Origin: Deinococcus sedimenti
GTDB taxonomy: Bacteria > Deinococcota > Deinococci > Deinococcales > Deinococcaceae
DNA: 64,000 nt
NCBI RefSeq assembly: GCF_014648135.1
Contig: NZ_BMQN01000005.1
Location: 149,193 to 213,192 of the forward strand
Direction: 5' to 3'
Shown here: piece after piece, positions 16,194 through 25,005 of the stretch
Numbering within the stretch: the first letter of the stretch is position 1
Layout: each line of letters starts with the position of its first letter
The notes under the pieces: model-generated
Seen by the model: the letters and a program-made list of their open reading frames with translations, nothing else
What the model was told of the DNA's origin: nothing
Databases searched by the model: none
Made by a program: the position numbers and the translations under genes

Positions 16194-17516
16194 ATGAACG
16201 CCACACAGAGCCCGGTGACTGCCCTGTCCTTCCTCCGCGTCGCGCGCACGGCGGGCCTCACGGCGCTGCTGCTGGGCGCCGGCATGGCCCCCGCCCACGC
16301 GCAGGGCGTGGTGTCGCCCGCGCAGGACCTCTTCAACCGCGCCAATCAGCTCATCCAGAACGAGTACGGCGGGCTGTCCACCGTGGACCGCGCCGCGCTG
16401 ACCCGCGAGTACCAGGAGCGGCTCGACAACGTGTGCAGACCCACCCCCGACACCTGCGCAGAAGCGAAGGCGTACCCGGTGCTGGAAGCGGAACTGACCG
16501 CGCTGGGCGACGAGCACTCCTTCTTCCAGACGCCCGAGGACTACCGGGACTTCCGGGCCAGCGTCACCGGCGGCAACCGGCTGCAGTTCGGCGTGAAGCT
16601 GGGCGCGCTGGACGGCCAGAACCGCGTCGTGACCGAGGTCGTGCCCGGCAGCGCCGCCGAGGAGGCCGGCCTGAGGCGCGGGGACGTGCTGCTGACCATC
16701 GACGGGCAGCCGTACACCTACGAGAACCTGCGGGCCGCGCGCGAACAGGGGCGCACCATCACGCTGGGCAGCGAGCGGCTGGGCACCCCCCTGACCCTGA
16801 CCATCACTGCGCGCGAGAGCAGCACCGTGGACCTGCCGCGCCTGAGCTTCGTGCCCGCCAGCGCGGCCGAGGCCGCCGTGATCCGCATACCGACCTTCCT
16901 GTCCGGCGGGGGCGTCGCGCAGCGCGTGCATGATCTGGTCGGGCAGGCGCAGGCGCGCGGCGCGACCGGCGTGATCGTGGACCTGCGCGGCAACACGGGC
17001 GGCAGCCTCGCCGAGTGCGACAGTGCCGTCAGTGCCTTCGTGCCCAGCCTGACCCGACTGGCCCGCAGCGCCGACGGGAACGCCCGCACGGTCGTGAGTC
17101 GCGGCACCCGCCTGGAAGACGGCCGCATTGCGGGCGGTGTGCGCAACCCGAACCTGTGGACCGGACCGATGGCGGTGCTGGTGGATGAGGGGAGCGCGTC
17201 GTGCAGCGAGTTCTTCGCATTCGAGATCCAGCACGCGCGGCGTGGCCCGGTCCTGGGCGAGCAGACCGCCGGGGTGGGCAACACCGCCACCCGCGTCTTC
17301 CCGGTGGGCGAGGGCGCGCTACAGCTGACCATCCTGAACTACGCTAAACCCGACGGCACGCCCTACCCCGTGAGTGTCACGCCGGACGTGGTGCGCGAGC
17401 AGAACGAGGCCACCACCCGCGAACTCACGCGCGGCGTGGACAGCCTGCTGGGCGCCGGGGTGGACGCCCTGAGCGGCGCGCCCACCCTGGGCCTGAACCC
17501 CTTCGGGCGGCCCTGA
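16194..17516 (+). CDS. Exported S41-family (C-terminal processing-like) peptidase
   Basis: About 440 residues with a signal peptide ending near AHAQG, so it is probably periplasmic. After a helical region comes a PDZ-like domain ([31 protein letters not shown]), then the S41 core: [18 protein letters not shown] and [14 protein letters not shown] with the candidate nucleophile Ser. In CtpA-type enzymes a Lys follows in TFGKG; here that place reads TAGVG, so the usual Ser-Lys dyad is not seen and the protein may use another arrangement or be inactive. ATG 16194 gives a clean signal peptide; ATG 16182 is also possible. Confidence 0.8.
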   Translation: MNATQSPVTALSFLRVARTAGLTALLLGAGMAPAHAQGVVSPAQDLFNRANQLIQNEYGGLSTVDRAALTREYQERLDNVCRPTPDTCAEAKAYPVLEAELTALGDEHSFFQTPEDYRDFRASVTGGNRLQFGVKLGALDGQNRVVTEVVPGSAAEEAGLRRGDVLLTIDGQPYTYENLRAAREQGRTITLGSERLGTPLTLTITARESSTVDLPRLSFVPASAAEAAVIRIPTFLSGGGVAQRVHDLVGQAQARGATGVIVDLRGNTGGSLAECDSAVSAFVPSLTRLARSADGNARTVVSRGTRLEDGRIAGGVRNPNLWTGPMAVLVDEGSASCSEFFAFEIQHARRGPVLGEQTAGVGNTATRVFPVGEGALQLTILNYAKPDGTPYPVSVTPDVVREQNEATTRELTRGVDSLLGAGVDALSGAPTLGLNPFGRP

Positions 17517-17630
17517 CCCCCGCTCCTCGGCGCGGCCCCCCGGTTTCGGCGGGGCCGCGCGGCCCTCTCTGGGTGCATGGGCGCCCCGCGATGCCGGACG
17601 CCCCGGACGCCCTGCACCCCGCGCAGGGCC

Positions 17631-17636
17631 TATCCT
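17631..17636 (+). promoter_or_regulatory. -10 box for the DUF885 gene
   Basis: TATCCT ends 7 nt before ATG 17644, with no ribosome-binding site between. Confidence 0.55.
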
Positions 17637-17643
17637 CCGGGGC

Positions 17644-18813
17644 ATGACGGACATCGCAGAACGCTACGTGCGGCTGGCGCACGCCATCGACGCGCACTCT
17701 GAGGGCTTCATCGACGGGTACGGCGGCCCGCAGGAGTGGGCCGTGCGGGATACACGCGACCCGCAGGCGCTGCGGGACGAGGCGCAGGCCCTGCTGGCGG
17801 ACGTGGCGGGCGTGCCCGAACCCGAGCGGCGCGCGTGGCTGGAGGTGCAGGTGCGCGCCATGCACACCATGACCCGCCTGCTGTCCGGCGAGGCGATCCC
17901 CTACGCCGACGAGGTCCGTGGCCTGTACGACATCGAACCGCGCCGCGCCGACCTGGGCGCCCTGGACGCCGCACTGGCCGAACTCGACGCCACGCTGCCC
18001 GGCAGCGGCCCCCTGCCCGCGCGCGAGGAGGCCCTGCGTGCCCGGCTGGCCGTGCCGCGCGGCGAGATCCTGCGGGTGGCGCAGCCGATCCTGGCCGAAC
18101 TGCGCGCCCGCGTCACCGAGCATTTCGGGCTGCCCCAGGGCGAGGACTTCAGCATCGAACTGGTGACCGACAGGCCCTGGAGCGGGTACAACTGGCCGCT
18201 GGGGAACCTGCGCAGCCGCATCGACATCAACACCGACCTCCCGGTGCTGCTGCCCGCCCTGCCCGACCTGATGGCCCACGAGGGCTACCCCGGCCACCAC
18301 ACCGAACACGCCACCAAGGAAGCCCGGCTGGTGCGGGAACGCGGCTGGGTTGAACACGGCATCCAGCTGATCAACGCGCCGGAATGCGTCGTGTCGGAGG
18401 GGATCGCCGTGAACGCCCTGCGCGCCGTGATGACCCGCGCGGAACTGGAGGCGTGGCTGACCGGCGACCTCGCTGCGCTGGCGGGCGTGGACCCGGAGGA
18501 CATCCGCACGTTCCTGGCCGCCAGCCACGTCAAGAAGGCGCTGGGCGGCGTGAGCGGCGAGGCCGCCATGCGCCTGCACGCCGACGGCGCCCCCGAGGCT
18601 GAGGTGCTGGACTTCCTGCGCACCTACGCCCTGGCCAGCGACGCCCGCGCCGCGCAGTCCCTGCGCTTCATCCAGAACCCGAACTTCCGCGCGTACATCT
18701 TCACGTACTCGGTCGGCGGGGACCTCGTGGGCGCCGAACTCGACCGGGGCGGCGCAGGCGCCTACGCGCGGCTGCTGCGTGAACCCGTCACGCCCGGACA
18801 GCTGCGCGCCTGA
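17644..18813 (+). CDS. DUF885-family putative zinc hydrolase
   Basis: A 389-residue soluble protein without a signal peptide. The key motif is [16 protein letters not shown], the HExxPGHH pattern of the DUF885 family, thought to be gluzincin-like peptidases; a downstream acidic segment ([18 protein letters not shown]) can supply the third metal ligand. It is shorter than the 550-600 residues of many DUF885 members, mostly at the N-terminus. The substrate is unknown. Its TGA stop is followed immediately by a single copy of the CGGAATCCGTA repeat end and then by a hairpin shared with the convergent reductase gene. Confidence 0.78.
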   Translation: MTDIAERYVRLAHAIDAHSEGFIDGYGGPQEWAVRDTRDPQALRDEAQALLADVAGVPEPERRAWLEVQVRAMHTMTRLLSGEAIPYADEVRGLYDIEPRRADLGALDAALAELDATLPGSGPLPAREEALRARLAVPRGEILRVAQPILAELRARVTEHFGLPQGEDFSIELVTDRPWSGYNWPLGNLRSRIDINTDLPVLLPALPDLMAHEGYPGHHTEHATKEARLVRERGWVEHGIQLINAPECVVSEGIAVNALRAVMTRAELEAWLTGDLAALAGVDPEDIRTFLAASHVKKALGGVSGEAAMRLHADGAPEAEVLDFLRTYALASDARAAQSLRFIQNPNFRAYIFTYSVGGDLVGAELDRGGAGAYARLLREPVTPGQLRA

Positions 18814-18826
18814 AACGGAATCCGTA
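18814..18826. repeat. Solo end of the stop-anchored repeat
   Basis: CGGAATCCGTA (18816-18826) matches the right end of copies A and B and sits directly after the TGA at 18811-18813. No internal stems follow, so this is a degraded copy or an isolated end. Confidence 0.6.
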
Positions 18827-18840
18827 GGACCATCAGCAGC

Positions 18841-18875
18841 GGGGGGAGAGGAGACGTCCGCCTCGCCCTCCCCCC
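18841..18875. terminator. Hairpin between convergent genes
   Basis: GGGGGGAG (18841-18848) pairs with CTCCCCCC (18868-18875), with further partial pairing inside. It lies between the stops of the DUF885 and aldo/keto reductase genes, fitting a bidirectional terminator without a clear U-tract. Confidence 0.5.
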
Positions 18876-18887
18876 CGCCCGCACGGA

Positions 18888-19832
18888 TCAGCGCCCGAGG
18901 ATGCTCTCGATCTGCTCGATCACGTCGCTGCTCAGGCGCACGCCCGCGGCCTTCACGGTGTCCTCGATCTGCTGGACCTTCGTGGCGCCCGTGATGACGC
19001 TGCTCACGCCCTTCTGCCGCAGGATCCACGCGAGGGCCAGCTGCGCGCGGGTGATTCCCAGGTCGTCCGCGATGGGTTTCAGGTCGCGGACCTTCTGGAT
19101 GTTCTCTTCCGTCAGGAAGTTCTTGCCCCAGTTCTCCTTCTCGGTCAGGCGGGCACCCTCGGGTTTGCCCGCGTCGTACTTGCCGGTCAGCAGGCCCATC
19201 GCCAGGGGGCTCCAGACGACCAGACCCACGCCCGCGCTTTCCGTGTAGGGCAGGATCTCGCCCTCGACGCGGTCGCGGCGGACCATGGAGTACTCGGGCT
19301 GCTCGGTGACGGGCGCGTGCAGGCCGTTGGCCTTCGCGAACTCGACCGCCTGCGCGATGCGCGCCGCGGGCCACATGCTCGTCCCCCAGTACAGCGCCTT
19401 GCCGTCGCGGATGACCTGATCGAAGGCCATGACGATCTCCTCCATGGGCACGTCCGGGTCGTAGCGGTGCGCGAAGTAGATGTCGAGGTGATCGGTGCCC
19501 AGTCGCTTCAGGCTGCCGTCGATGCTGTGCAGGACGTGCTTGCGGCTCAGGCCGCGGTCGTTCACGTCGTCGCTCATCGGCCAGTACACCTTCGAGCTGA
19601 TGACCAGCGTGTGACGGGGGAATTCCTTCAGGGCGGCGCCCATGAGTTCCTCGCTGCGGCCCTTGGCGTAGATGTCGGCCTGATCGAAGAAGTTCACGCC
19701 GCCGTCGTACGCGGCGGTGACGATCTCGCGCACCATCGCGGAGGCGTCCTGGTTGATGCCGTACGTCTCCCAGCCGCCCAGGGCGACTTCACTGACCTTC
19801 AGACCACTCCTGCCGAGGTTCCGGTATTCCAT
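18888..19832 (-). CDS. Aldo/keto reductase, Kv-beta/YghZ-like
   Basis: A 314-residue NADPH-dependent (alpha/beta)8-barrel oxidoreductase. Seen: MEYRNLGRSGLKVSEVALGG at the start, catalytic Asp/Tyr region FFDQADIYAKGRSEELMG, Lys in VISSKVYWP, catalytic His in IYFAHRYDPD, and the YWGTSMW and GLVVWSPLAMGLLTGK segments typical of the channel beta-subunit/YghZ branch. Such enzymes reduce reactive aldehydes such as methylglyoxal; that role here is inference, though a methylglyoxal synthase gene is also in this window. ATG 19832 is used because TAAAGT ends seven bases upstream. Confidence 0.92.
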   Translation of the reverse strand: MEYRNLGRSGLKVSEVALGGWETYGINQDASAMVREIVTAAYDGGVNFFDQADIYAKGRSEELMGAALKEFPRHTLVISSKVYWPMSDDVNDRGLSRKHVLHSIDGSLKRLGTDHLDIYFAHRYDPDVPMEEIVMAFDQVIRDGKALYWGTSMWPAARIAQAVEFAKANGLHAPVTEQPEYSMVRRDRVEGEILPYTESAGVGLVVWSPLAMGLLTGKYDAGKPEGARLTEKENWGKNFLTEENIQKVRDLKPIADDLGITRAQLALAWILRQKGVSSVITGATKVQQIEDTVKAAGVRLSSDVIEQIESILGR

Positions 19833-19839
19833 GCGCGAC

Positions 19840-19845
19840 ACTTTA
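19840..19845 (-). promoter_or_regulatory. -10 box for the aldo/keto reductase
   Basis: TAAAGT on the minus strand, 7 nt before the ATG at 19832. Confidence 0.5.
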
Positions 19846-19921
19846 TCTCTTAAAGCATCCTGGGCAGGTCAGATGGAGACAGGATAAAGAGAGCCTCATC
19901 ACCATCCTCCGCCCGTGTGAA

Positions 19922-20482
19922 TCAGCGGCGCACCCGGTACGAGTCCTGCACCAGCCCCGACGGGAACGCCCGCGAGCCCAGATGCTCCAGCCACACGTCC
20001 CCGCCCAGCGGGCCGAACAGAGGGATCCCCTCGCCCAGCAGCACCGGCACGCGCGTCACGATCAACTCCTCGATCAGTCCCGCGCGCAGGAACGCCTGCA
20101 CCGTCTGCCCGCCATCCACGTACACGCCCCCCACGCCCTGCCCGCGCAGGTCCGCTGCCAGCGCCTCCACCGGCCCCGGATGCACCTCCACCCCCTCGCC
20201 CCGCAGGTCCTCCGGAATGTCCGCCGCCGTCAGGGTGCGGCTCAGCACGATCAGCCGCTTGCCCGCGTACGGCCACGGACGGAACGCCCGCACGGTCTCG
20301 AACGTCGCGCGGCCCATCACCACCACCTCCGCGCCCGCCATGAACGCGAAGAAACCGTGATCCTCCCCGGCAGGCATGGGCACCCCGTCCGGCGTCGCCC
20401 CCGGCAGCCAGTCCAGCCGCCCGTCGGGCCGCGCGATGAAGCCATCCAGGCTGGTGGCGATGAACACACGAAACGTCGTCAT
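19922..20482 (-). CDS. RibD C-terminal/dihydrofolate reductase-like protein
   Basis: A 186-residue single-domain reductase of the bacterial bifunctional deaminase-reductase C-terminal fold. The N-terminus FRVFIATSLDGFIARPDG and the NADPH-site segments VMGRATFETVRAF and VYVDGGQTVQAFLRAGLIEEL are characteristic. The deaminase domain of RibD is absent and no riboflavin genes are near, so it is probably an orphan YyaP/YwjB-like reductase with unknown substrate. The start is ATG 20482, 6 nt after TAGGCT. It runs in the same direction as rodA upstream. Confidence 0.88.
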   Translation of the reverse strand: MTTFRVFIATSLDGFIARPDGRLDWLPGATPDGVPMPAGEDHGFFAFMAGAEVVVMGRATFETVRAFRPWPYAGKRLIVLSRTLTAADIPEDLRGEGVEVHPGPVEALAADLRGQGVGGVYVDGGQTVQAFLRAGLIEELIVTRVPVLLGEGIPLFGPLGGDVWLEHLGSRAFPSGLVQDSYRVRR

Positions 20483-20488
20483 CCCGCC

Positions 20489-20494
20489 AGCCTA
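20489..20494 (-). promoter_or_regulatory. -10 box for the RibD-like gene
   Basis: TAGGCT on the minus strand, 6 nt before the ATG at 20482. Confidence 0.5.
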
Positions 20495-20540
20495 CCCGCC
20501 CCGGCGCGGCCGGACATCCGCCAGTCGGCCCGGGCGGCGC

Positions 20541-21608
20541 TCAGATCTGCCCGTCGAAACGGTCGCGGTACACGACGTACGCCACGCCCAGCGTCGTCAG
20601 GGTGGACACCAGACTGCTCAGGCCGTAACTGATCAGCGGCAGGGTGATCCCCGTCAGCGGCAGCACACTCAGGGCCGCGCCGATGTTCTCGATCACCTGA
20701 AACCCGATCTGCCCCAGGATGCCCGCGAACAGTACCTGATCCTGCAGTCTCGGCGACTGCGCCGCCATGCCCGCCAGCCCCCAGAACAGCGCCCCGTACA
20801 GCACCAGCACGCCCAGCGCCCCCACCAGCCCCTGCTCCTCCGCCCAGGTACTGAACGCGAAATCCGTGTGCGCCTCCGGCAGGAACCCGTTGTGCGACTG
20901 ACTCCCCTGCTTGTACCCCTTGCCCTCCACGCCGCCCGACCCGACCGCGATGATGCTCTGAATCACCTGATACCCCGCCCCGCGCGGATCCTCGTACGGA
21001 TTCACGAAGATCGTCAGGCGCTTCTGCTGGTACGGCTCCAGGTGAGGAAACAGCACCGTCGGCACCGCCACGCTGACCGCCAGCACCGCCAGCGCCGCGT
21101 GCCACCACGGCATCCGCGCCGCGAGCAGCATCACCGCGAACATCACGCTCAGGACCATCGCCCCACCGAAATCGTTCACGACCACCAGCGCCAGCGCCGG
21201 CAGGAACACCGCCAGCGCCCGCGCGTACGTCGGCAGCCCCCGGAAACCCCCGCGCAGCACCAGCGCCAGCATCAGGATCAGGGCCAGCTTCGTGATCTCC
21301 AGCGGCTGGAATTGCAACGGCCCCAGCATGATCCAGTTCTTCTGCCCGTTCACTTCCTTGCCGATCACGAACGTGCTCGCCTGCAGCAGCAGCGCCAGCC
21401 CGAACAGGTGCGGCGCGAACCGGTAGATGCGGTCCCGGCCCGCCCACCACAGCACCCCCAGCGGCACCAGCGCCAGCAGCACGCCCAGCATCTGCTTCAC
21501 GAAGATGCCCTCTGACGCGCGCGGCGACAGGGCCGCCGTGCTGACGGTCATCAGGCCCGCCACCAGCAGCAGCACGATGATCACGGGAAAACGCAGGTCG
21601 TACTTCAC
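20541..21608 (-). CDS. rodA: SEDS peptidoglycan polymerase RodA
   Basis: A 355-residue inner-membrane protein with about ten hydrophobic segments. SEDS landmarks include NGQKNWIMLGPLQFQPLEITKLALIL, the loop DFGGAMVL, the extracellular GKGYKQGSQSHNGFLPEAHTDFAFSTWAEEQGL (conserved in RodA/FtsW) and GITLPLISYGLSSL near the end. It polymerises glycan strands from lipid II during wall elongation together with a class B PBP. It begins at GTG 21608 with GGAG upstream. It is followed by the RibD-like gene; minD-minE lie upstream on the same strand with a 167-bp gap. No mreB or PBP gene is adjacent. Confidence 0.94.
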   Translation of the reverse strand: MKYDLRFPVIIVLLLVAGLMTVSTAALSPRASEGIFVKQMLGVLLALVPLGVLWWAGRDRIYRFAPHLFGLALLLQASTFVIGKEVNGQKNWIMLGPLQFQPLEITKLALILMLALVLRGGFRGLPTYARALAVFLPALALVVVNDFGGAMVLSVMFAVMLLAARMPWWHAALAVLAVSVAVPTVLFPHLEPYQQKRLTIFVNPYEDPRGAGYQVIQSIIAVGSGGVEGKGYKQGSQSHNGFLPEAHTDFAFSTWAEEQGLVGALGVLVLYGALFWGLAGMAAQSPRLQDQVLFAGILGQIGFQVIENIGAALSVLPLTGITLPLISYGLSSLVSTLTTLGVAYVVYRDRFDGQI

Positions 21609-21775
21609 TCACAACTCCGGGCGCGGCAGGTCACGCCCCCAGGGTAGAGCCCACCACCCAGAAAATCCTAAGAGGAACCGCCCGGCGACTCATCCGTCAC
21701 GCCCGCCCCACCCCGAACCGCATCAGGAAGGGGCAGGCGTCGCCACAGCGGACCGCCTGCCCCGGTCAGTCGGTC

Positions 21776-22027
21776 TCAGCGCGCCCGGCCACCCGCCGGC
21801 GGCTCATCCAGCGGGATGTTCGCCATCAGCACCACCATGTCGCCGCGCTGCTCGATCTCCACGCTGCTGTTCCCCGCCGGGAAGTACCGCTTCACGACCT
21901 CCAGCAGATCGTTGCGCAGCGCGTCCACCTTCCCGGGCGGAATCTGCGCCCGGTCATACGCCAGCACCAGCTCCAGGCGGTCCTTGAGCGTCTCCTTGCT
22001 GCGGCCCCGCTTCATCCACGAGAACAT
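21776..22027 (-). CDS. minE: Cell division topological specificity factor MinE
   Basis: An 83-residue protein. The N-terminal MFSWMKRGRSKETLKDRLELVLAYDRAQI matches the membrane-targeting and anti-MinCD region (the RLELVLAYDR contact helix), followed by the dimerisation domain with LRNDLLEVVKRYF and VEIEQRGDMVVLMANIPL. It stimulates MinD ATPase and so restricts MinCD to the poles. The ATG at 22027 is one base after the minD stop, so the two are co-translated. No minC gene is visible next to them. Confidence 0.95.
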   Translation of the reverse strand: MFSWMKRGRSKETLKDRLELVLAYDRAQIPPGKVDALRNDLLEVVKRYFPAGNSSVEIEQRGDMVVLMANIPLDEPPAGGRAR

Positions 22028-22028
22028 C

Positions 22029-22829
22029 TCAGGCCCCCCCGAATAGGCGGCGCAGCGCCGCCAGGAAACCCCGGTCCTCCTCGAACTTCGGATACGGGAT
22101 GTCCTCACCCTTCAGGCGCCGCGCCGTCGCCATGAACGCCTCGCCCGCCTTCGTCTTCCCGAGCACCGCCGGCTCCCCGACGTTCGTACTCACGATGATC
22201 CCCTCGTCCTCCGGGATGATCCCGATCGGCTTCACGCCCAGGATGTCCAGGATGTCCGCCTCCGACAGCATGTTCCCGCTCGCGACCATCTTCGGCCGCA
22301 GGCGGTTGATGACCAGCCGGATCTCGTTGACCTGCTGCGCCTCCAGCAGCCCGATGATGCGGTCCGCGTCGCGCACGCTCGACACCTCGGGGTTCACCAC
22401 GACCAGCGCCCCCTCGGCCGGCGCCGCCGCCGTCCTGAAGCCCGACTCGATGCCCGCCGGGGAGTCGATCAGGATGCGGTTGAAGCCCTCGTTCTCCACC
22501 AGGTCCCGCACCACCGTCTTGAACACCTCGGGATCCAGGGCGTCCTTGTCGCGCGTCTGAGAAGCGGGCAGCAGGAACAGGTTCTCCACGCGCTTGTCGC
22601 GGATCAGCGCCTGACTCATGCGGCACTTGCCCTCCAGCACGTCCACCAGGTCGAACACCACCCGGGATTCGAGGCCCATCACCACGTCGAGGTTGCGCAG
22701 ACCCACGTCCACGTCGATCACGGCGACCTTCTCGCCGAGCTTCGCGAGGGCCGCTCCAATATTTGCGGTGGTCGTGGTTTTGCCCACGCCCCCCTTCCCG
22801 GACGTGACGACAATCACCTTGGCATTCAT
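22029..22829 (-). CDS. minD: Septum site-determining ATPase MinD
   Basis: A 266-residue ParA/MinD P-loop ATPase. The deviant Walker A is VTSGKGGVGKTTTTANIG at the N-terminus; switch I (VIDVDVGLRNLDVVMGLE) and DSPAGIESGF (Walker B) follow. The C-terminal end FLAALRRLFGGA is the amphipathic membrane-targeting helix. It binds the membrane with ATP and is released by MinE. ATG 22829 lies 8 nt after TACACT, suggesting a leaderless message for the minD-minE pair. An upstream in-frame extension has no start signal and is rejected. Confidence 0.96.
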   Translation of the reverse strand: MNAKVIVVTSGKGGVGKTTTTANIGAALAKLGEKVAVIDVDVGLRNLDVVMGLESRVVFDLVDVLEGKCRMSQALIRDKRVENLFLLPASQTRDKDALDPEVFKTVVRDLVENEGFNRILIDSPAGIESGFRTAAAPAEGALVVVNPEVSSVRDADRIIGLLEAQQVNEIRLVINRLRPKMVASGNMLSEADILDILGVKPIGIIPEDEGIIVSTNVGEPAVLGKTKAGEAFMATARRLKGEDIPYPKFEEDRGFLAALRRLFGGA

Positions 22830-22837
22830 GTCCCGGC

Positions 22838-22843
22838 AGTGTA
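22838..22843 (-). promoter_or_regulatory. -10 box for minD-minE
   Basis: TACACT on the minus strand, 8 nt before the minD ATG. Confidence 0.45.
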
Positions 22844-23049
22844 GCGCGCCTGCGTGAGGGAACGTCGACGATCCTGAGCGGCCTCCGTCCGGGCGCCGGG
22901 CGGTGAACCACACCGACAGCTGGAAGTCAAGTCAGTTCGGGACGCACCCGAACGGGGGGCGCTGCTACGCTCCACAGGGGTCAAGACATGAGCGTGTCAT
23001 TCGCGTTCCATGAACCCCCAGCCCTGACGGCTGCTCCGGAGGCACCACC

Positions 23050-24897
23050 ATGAAGAAAACGGCTCTTGCCCTGCTGACCCTGACGACCACCCTCGTCGCC
23101 TGCAAACCCCCTCAGGCCCCGGACCCTCTGGCCCCCTTCACCGGCCAGAAACTGAACTGGACGACCTGCGACCCCACCGTGCTGGGAAGTGACGACACGA
23201 AGCTGTTCGCCACTCTGGGCAACCGCCTGAGCTGCGCCGACCTCAGCGTCCCGCTGGACTGGTCGAAGCCCACCGCCGGAAAGGCCAGCGTGTCCCTGAT
23301 CCGCTACGCGGCCGAGGACAGCAAGAAGCGTCAGGGCTCAATCTTCTTCAACCCCGGCGGCCCCGGCGGGGACGGCCTGGCCTTCGCTCCTCTGTTCGGC
23401 TTCTACTGGTCAAACAGCGTCATCGACACGCCTGCGGCTGAGAACCTGAAAACCATGACTCAGCAGTTCGACCTGATCGGCTTCTCCCCGCGCGGCGTGG
23501 GCGCCAGCACCCGCCTGAACTGCGGGACTAACGAACTGGGCGCCCCCATCCGCCCCCCCGCCACGGACCGCAGCGAGGCGAACGTCCAGGCGATGATCCG
23601 CGAAGGGAAACTGGTCGCCCTGGCCTGCCAGAAAAACCCCATCACGCCCTTCGTGAACACCGACGCCACCGCCCGTGACCTGAACCTCGCGCGGCAGCTC
23701 ATGGGCGACCAGAAACTGAACTACATCGGGTACTCGTACGGCACGTGGCTGGGCTCCTGGTACGCCAAGCTGTTCCCCGAGCACACCGGACGCATGCTGC
23801 TTGACGGCAACACGTCCTTCAACGCGCCCTTCGAGGAAACCTTCGGCTACCAGCCCATGGCCTTCGAACGGGACTTCCGCGACGCGGTCGCCCCGTACCT
23901 GGCGAGGCAGAACGCGTACTTCGGGCTGGGCGCCACCGGGGCCGACGTGTACGCTGCGCAGAACGCACTGGAAGCGAACCTGCGCTTCATCACCAGCCGC
24001 TACATCGCGCAGTTCATGTACGGCCGCGACAACCTGCCCCTGATCGGCGTCGTCCTGAAGCCCGCCACCGTGCTCAGTGGTCTGATCAAGGCCAACCCCA
24101 CCGCCACGCCCGACCAGCTGGCCGCCCTGGCCCTGAAGCAGACGTACTTCCCTGACGCCGAGACCAACGACCTGGCCAAGCAGGCGGCTCTGACGTTCCT
24201 CCGAGTCCGTGAGACCGTGCGCAACCCCGTGCCGACCCCCGTCGAACTGGACGCTTCCTCCTCCGTGTTCACCGCCGTCACCTGTAACGACACCGCCTGG
24301 ACCACCGACCTGAGCGCCGCCCGCGCCCGCGACGAGCAGGACGCCAAGGCGTACCCGCTTCTGGGCGGATCCTCGGTCGCCAACGCCTGCTACCAGTGGA
24401 AGGGTGGTCCCAGCGTCAAGCAGCCCGCCATTCCCGCGAACATGCCGCCCGTCCTGATGCTCCAGAACGAACTGGATCCTGCCACCGCGCAGGAAGGCGC
24501 GCTGAAGGCCCTGAACAGCACGCCCAGCGCGAAGATGATCTTCATCGACGACGAGCCGCAGCACGCCGCGTTCCCGTACGGCACCGCCTGCGTGGATACG
24601 CCCATCACCGAGTACTTCCTGACCGGCAAGATGCCTGCGGACAAGTTGAGCACCTGCGCGGCCCTGCCGCTGCCCGGCGAGAAGACCGTGGTGCCCGTCA
24701 AGACCCTGAACGTGCAGAGCGGCGCGCTGTGCTTCGCGCAGCCCAACCTGAGCAGCCTCTCGCTGCGCGAGCAGCGTCTGAGCTACGCCCAGCTGGAGAT
24801 GCGCCGCATCATCGACCGCACTACCCAGGGCCTGCTGGCGGGCCGCACGCTCCGCCCGGATCTGAACGGTCAGCTGACCGTCCGCGACTGCCAGTAA
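23050..24897 (+). CDS. Lipoprotein alpha/beta hydrolase, tripeptidyl aminopeptidase (TAP)-like
   Basis: A 615-residue exported enzyme. The N-terminus is a lipoprotein signal (MKKTALALLTLTTTLVAC, lipobox ending LVAC), so it should be membrane-anchored. The hydrolase core has the oxyanion loop FFNPGGPGGDG and nucleophile GYSYGTWLG. The usual C-terminal TAP segment follows, with MLQNELDPATAQEGA (acid) and DDEPQHAAFPYGTACVD (His). These match S33 peptidases that trim N-terminal tripeptides in Actinobacteria and Deinococcus. ATG 23050 follows CGGAGG. It is a single gene; the 220-bp upstream region shows no clear promoter. Confidence 0.87.
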   Translation: MKKTALALLTLTTTLVACKPPQAPDPLAPFTGQKLNWTTCDPTVLGSDDTKLFATLGNRLSCADLSVPLDWSKPTAGKASVSLIRYAAEDSKKRQGSIFFNPGGPGGDGLAFAPLFGFYWSNSVIDTPAAENLKTMTQQFDLIGFSPRGVGASTRLNCGTNELGAPIRPPATDRSEANVQAMIREGKLVALACQKNPITPFVNTDATARDLNLARQLMGDQKLNYIGYSYGTWLGSWYAKLFPEHTGRMLLDGNTSFNAPFEETFGYQPMAFERDFRDAVAPYLARQNAYFGLGATGADVYAAQNALEANLRFITSRYIAQFMYGRDNLPLIGVVLKPATVLSGLIKANPTATPDQLAALALKQTYFPDAETNDLAKQAALTFLRVRETVRNPVPTPVELDASSSVFTAVTCNDTAWTTDLSAARARDEQDAKAYPLLGGSSVANACYQWKGGPSVKQPAIPANMPPVLMLQNELDPATAQEGALKALNSTPSAKMIFIDDEPQHAAFPYGTACVDTPITEYFLTGKMPADKLSTCAALPLPGEKTVVPVKTLNVQSGALCFAQPNLSSLSLREQRLSYAQLEMRRIIDRTTQGLLAGRTLRPDLNGQLTVRDCQ

Positions 24898-25005
24898 CCA
24901 CTCACCTGTAATCCAGTTCCATCCCCCTGCAGCCCGTCACGGTAGAGTGGCGGGCTGAAATGCCGTGCCCCCGCCTAAGCGGGTGTGGCGTGGCGAGGAG
25001 TGAGC

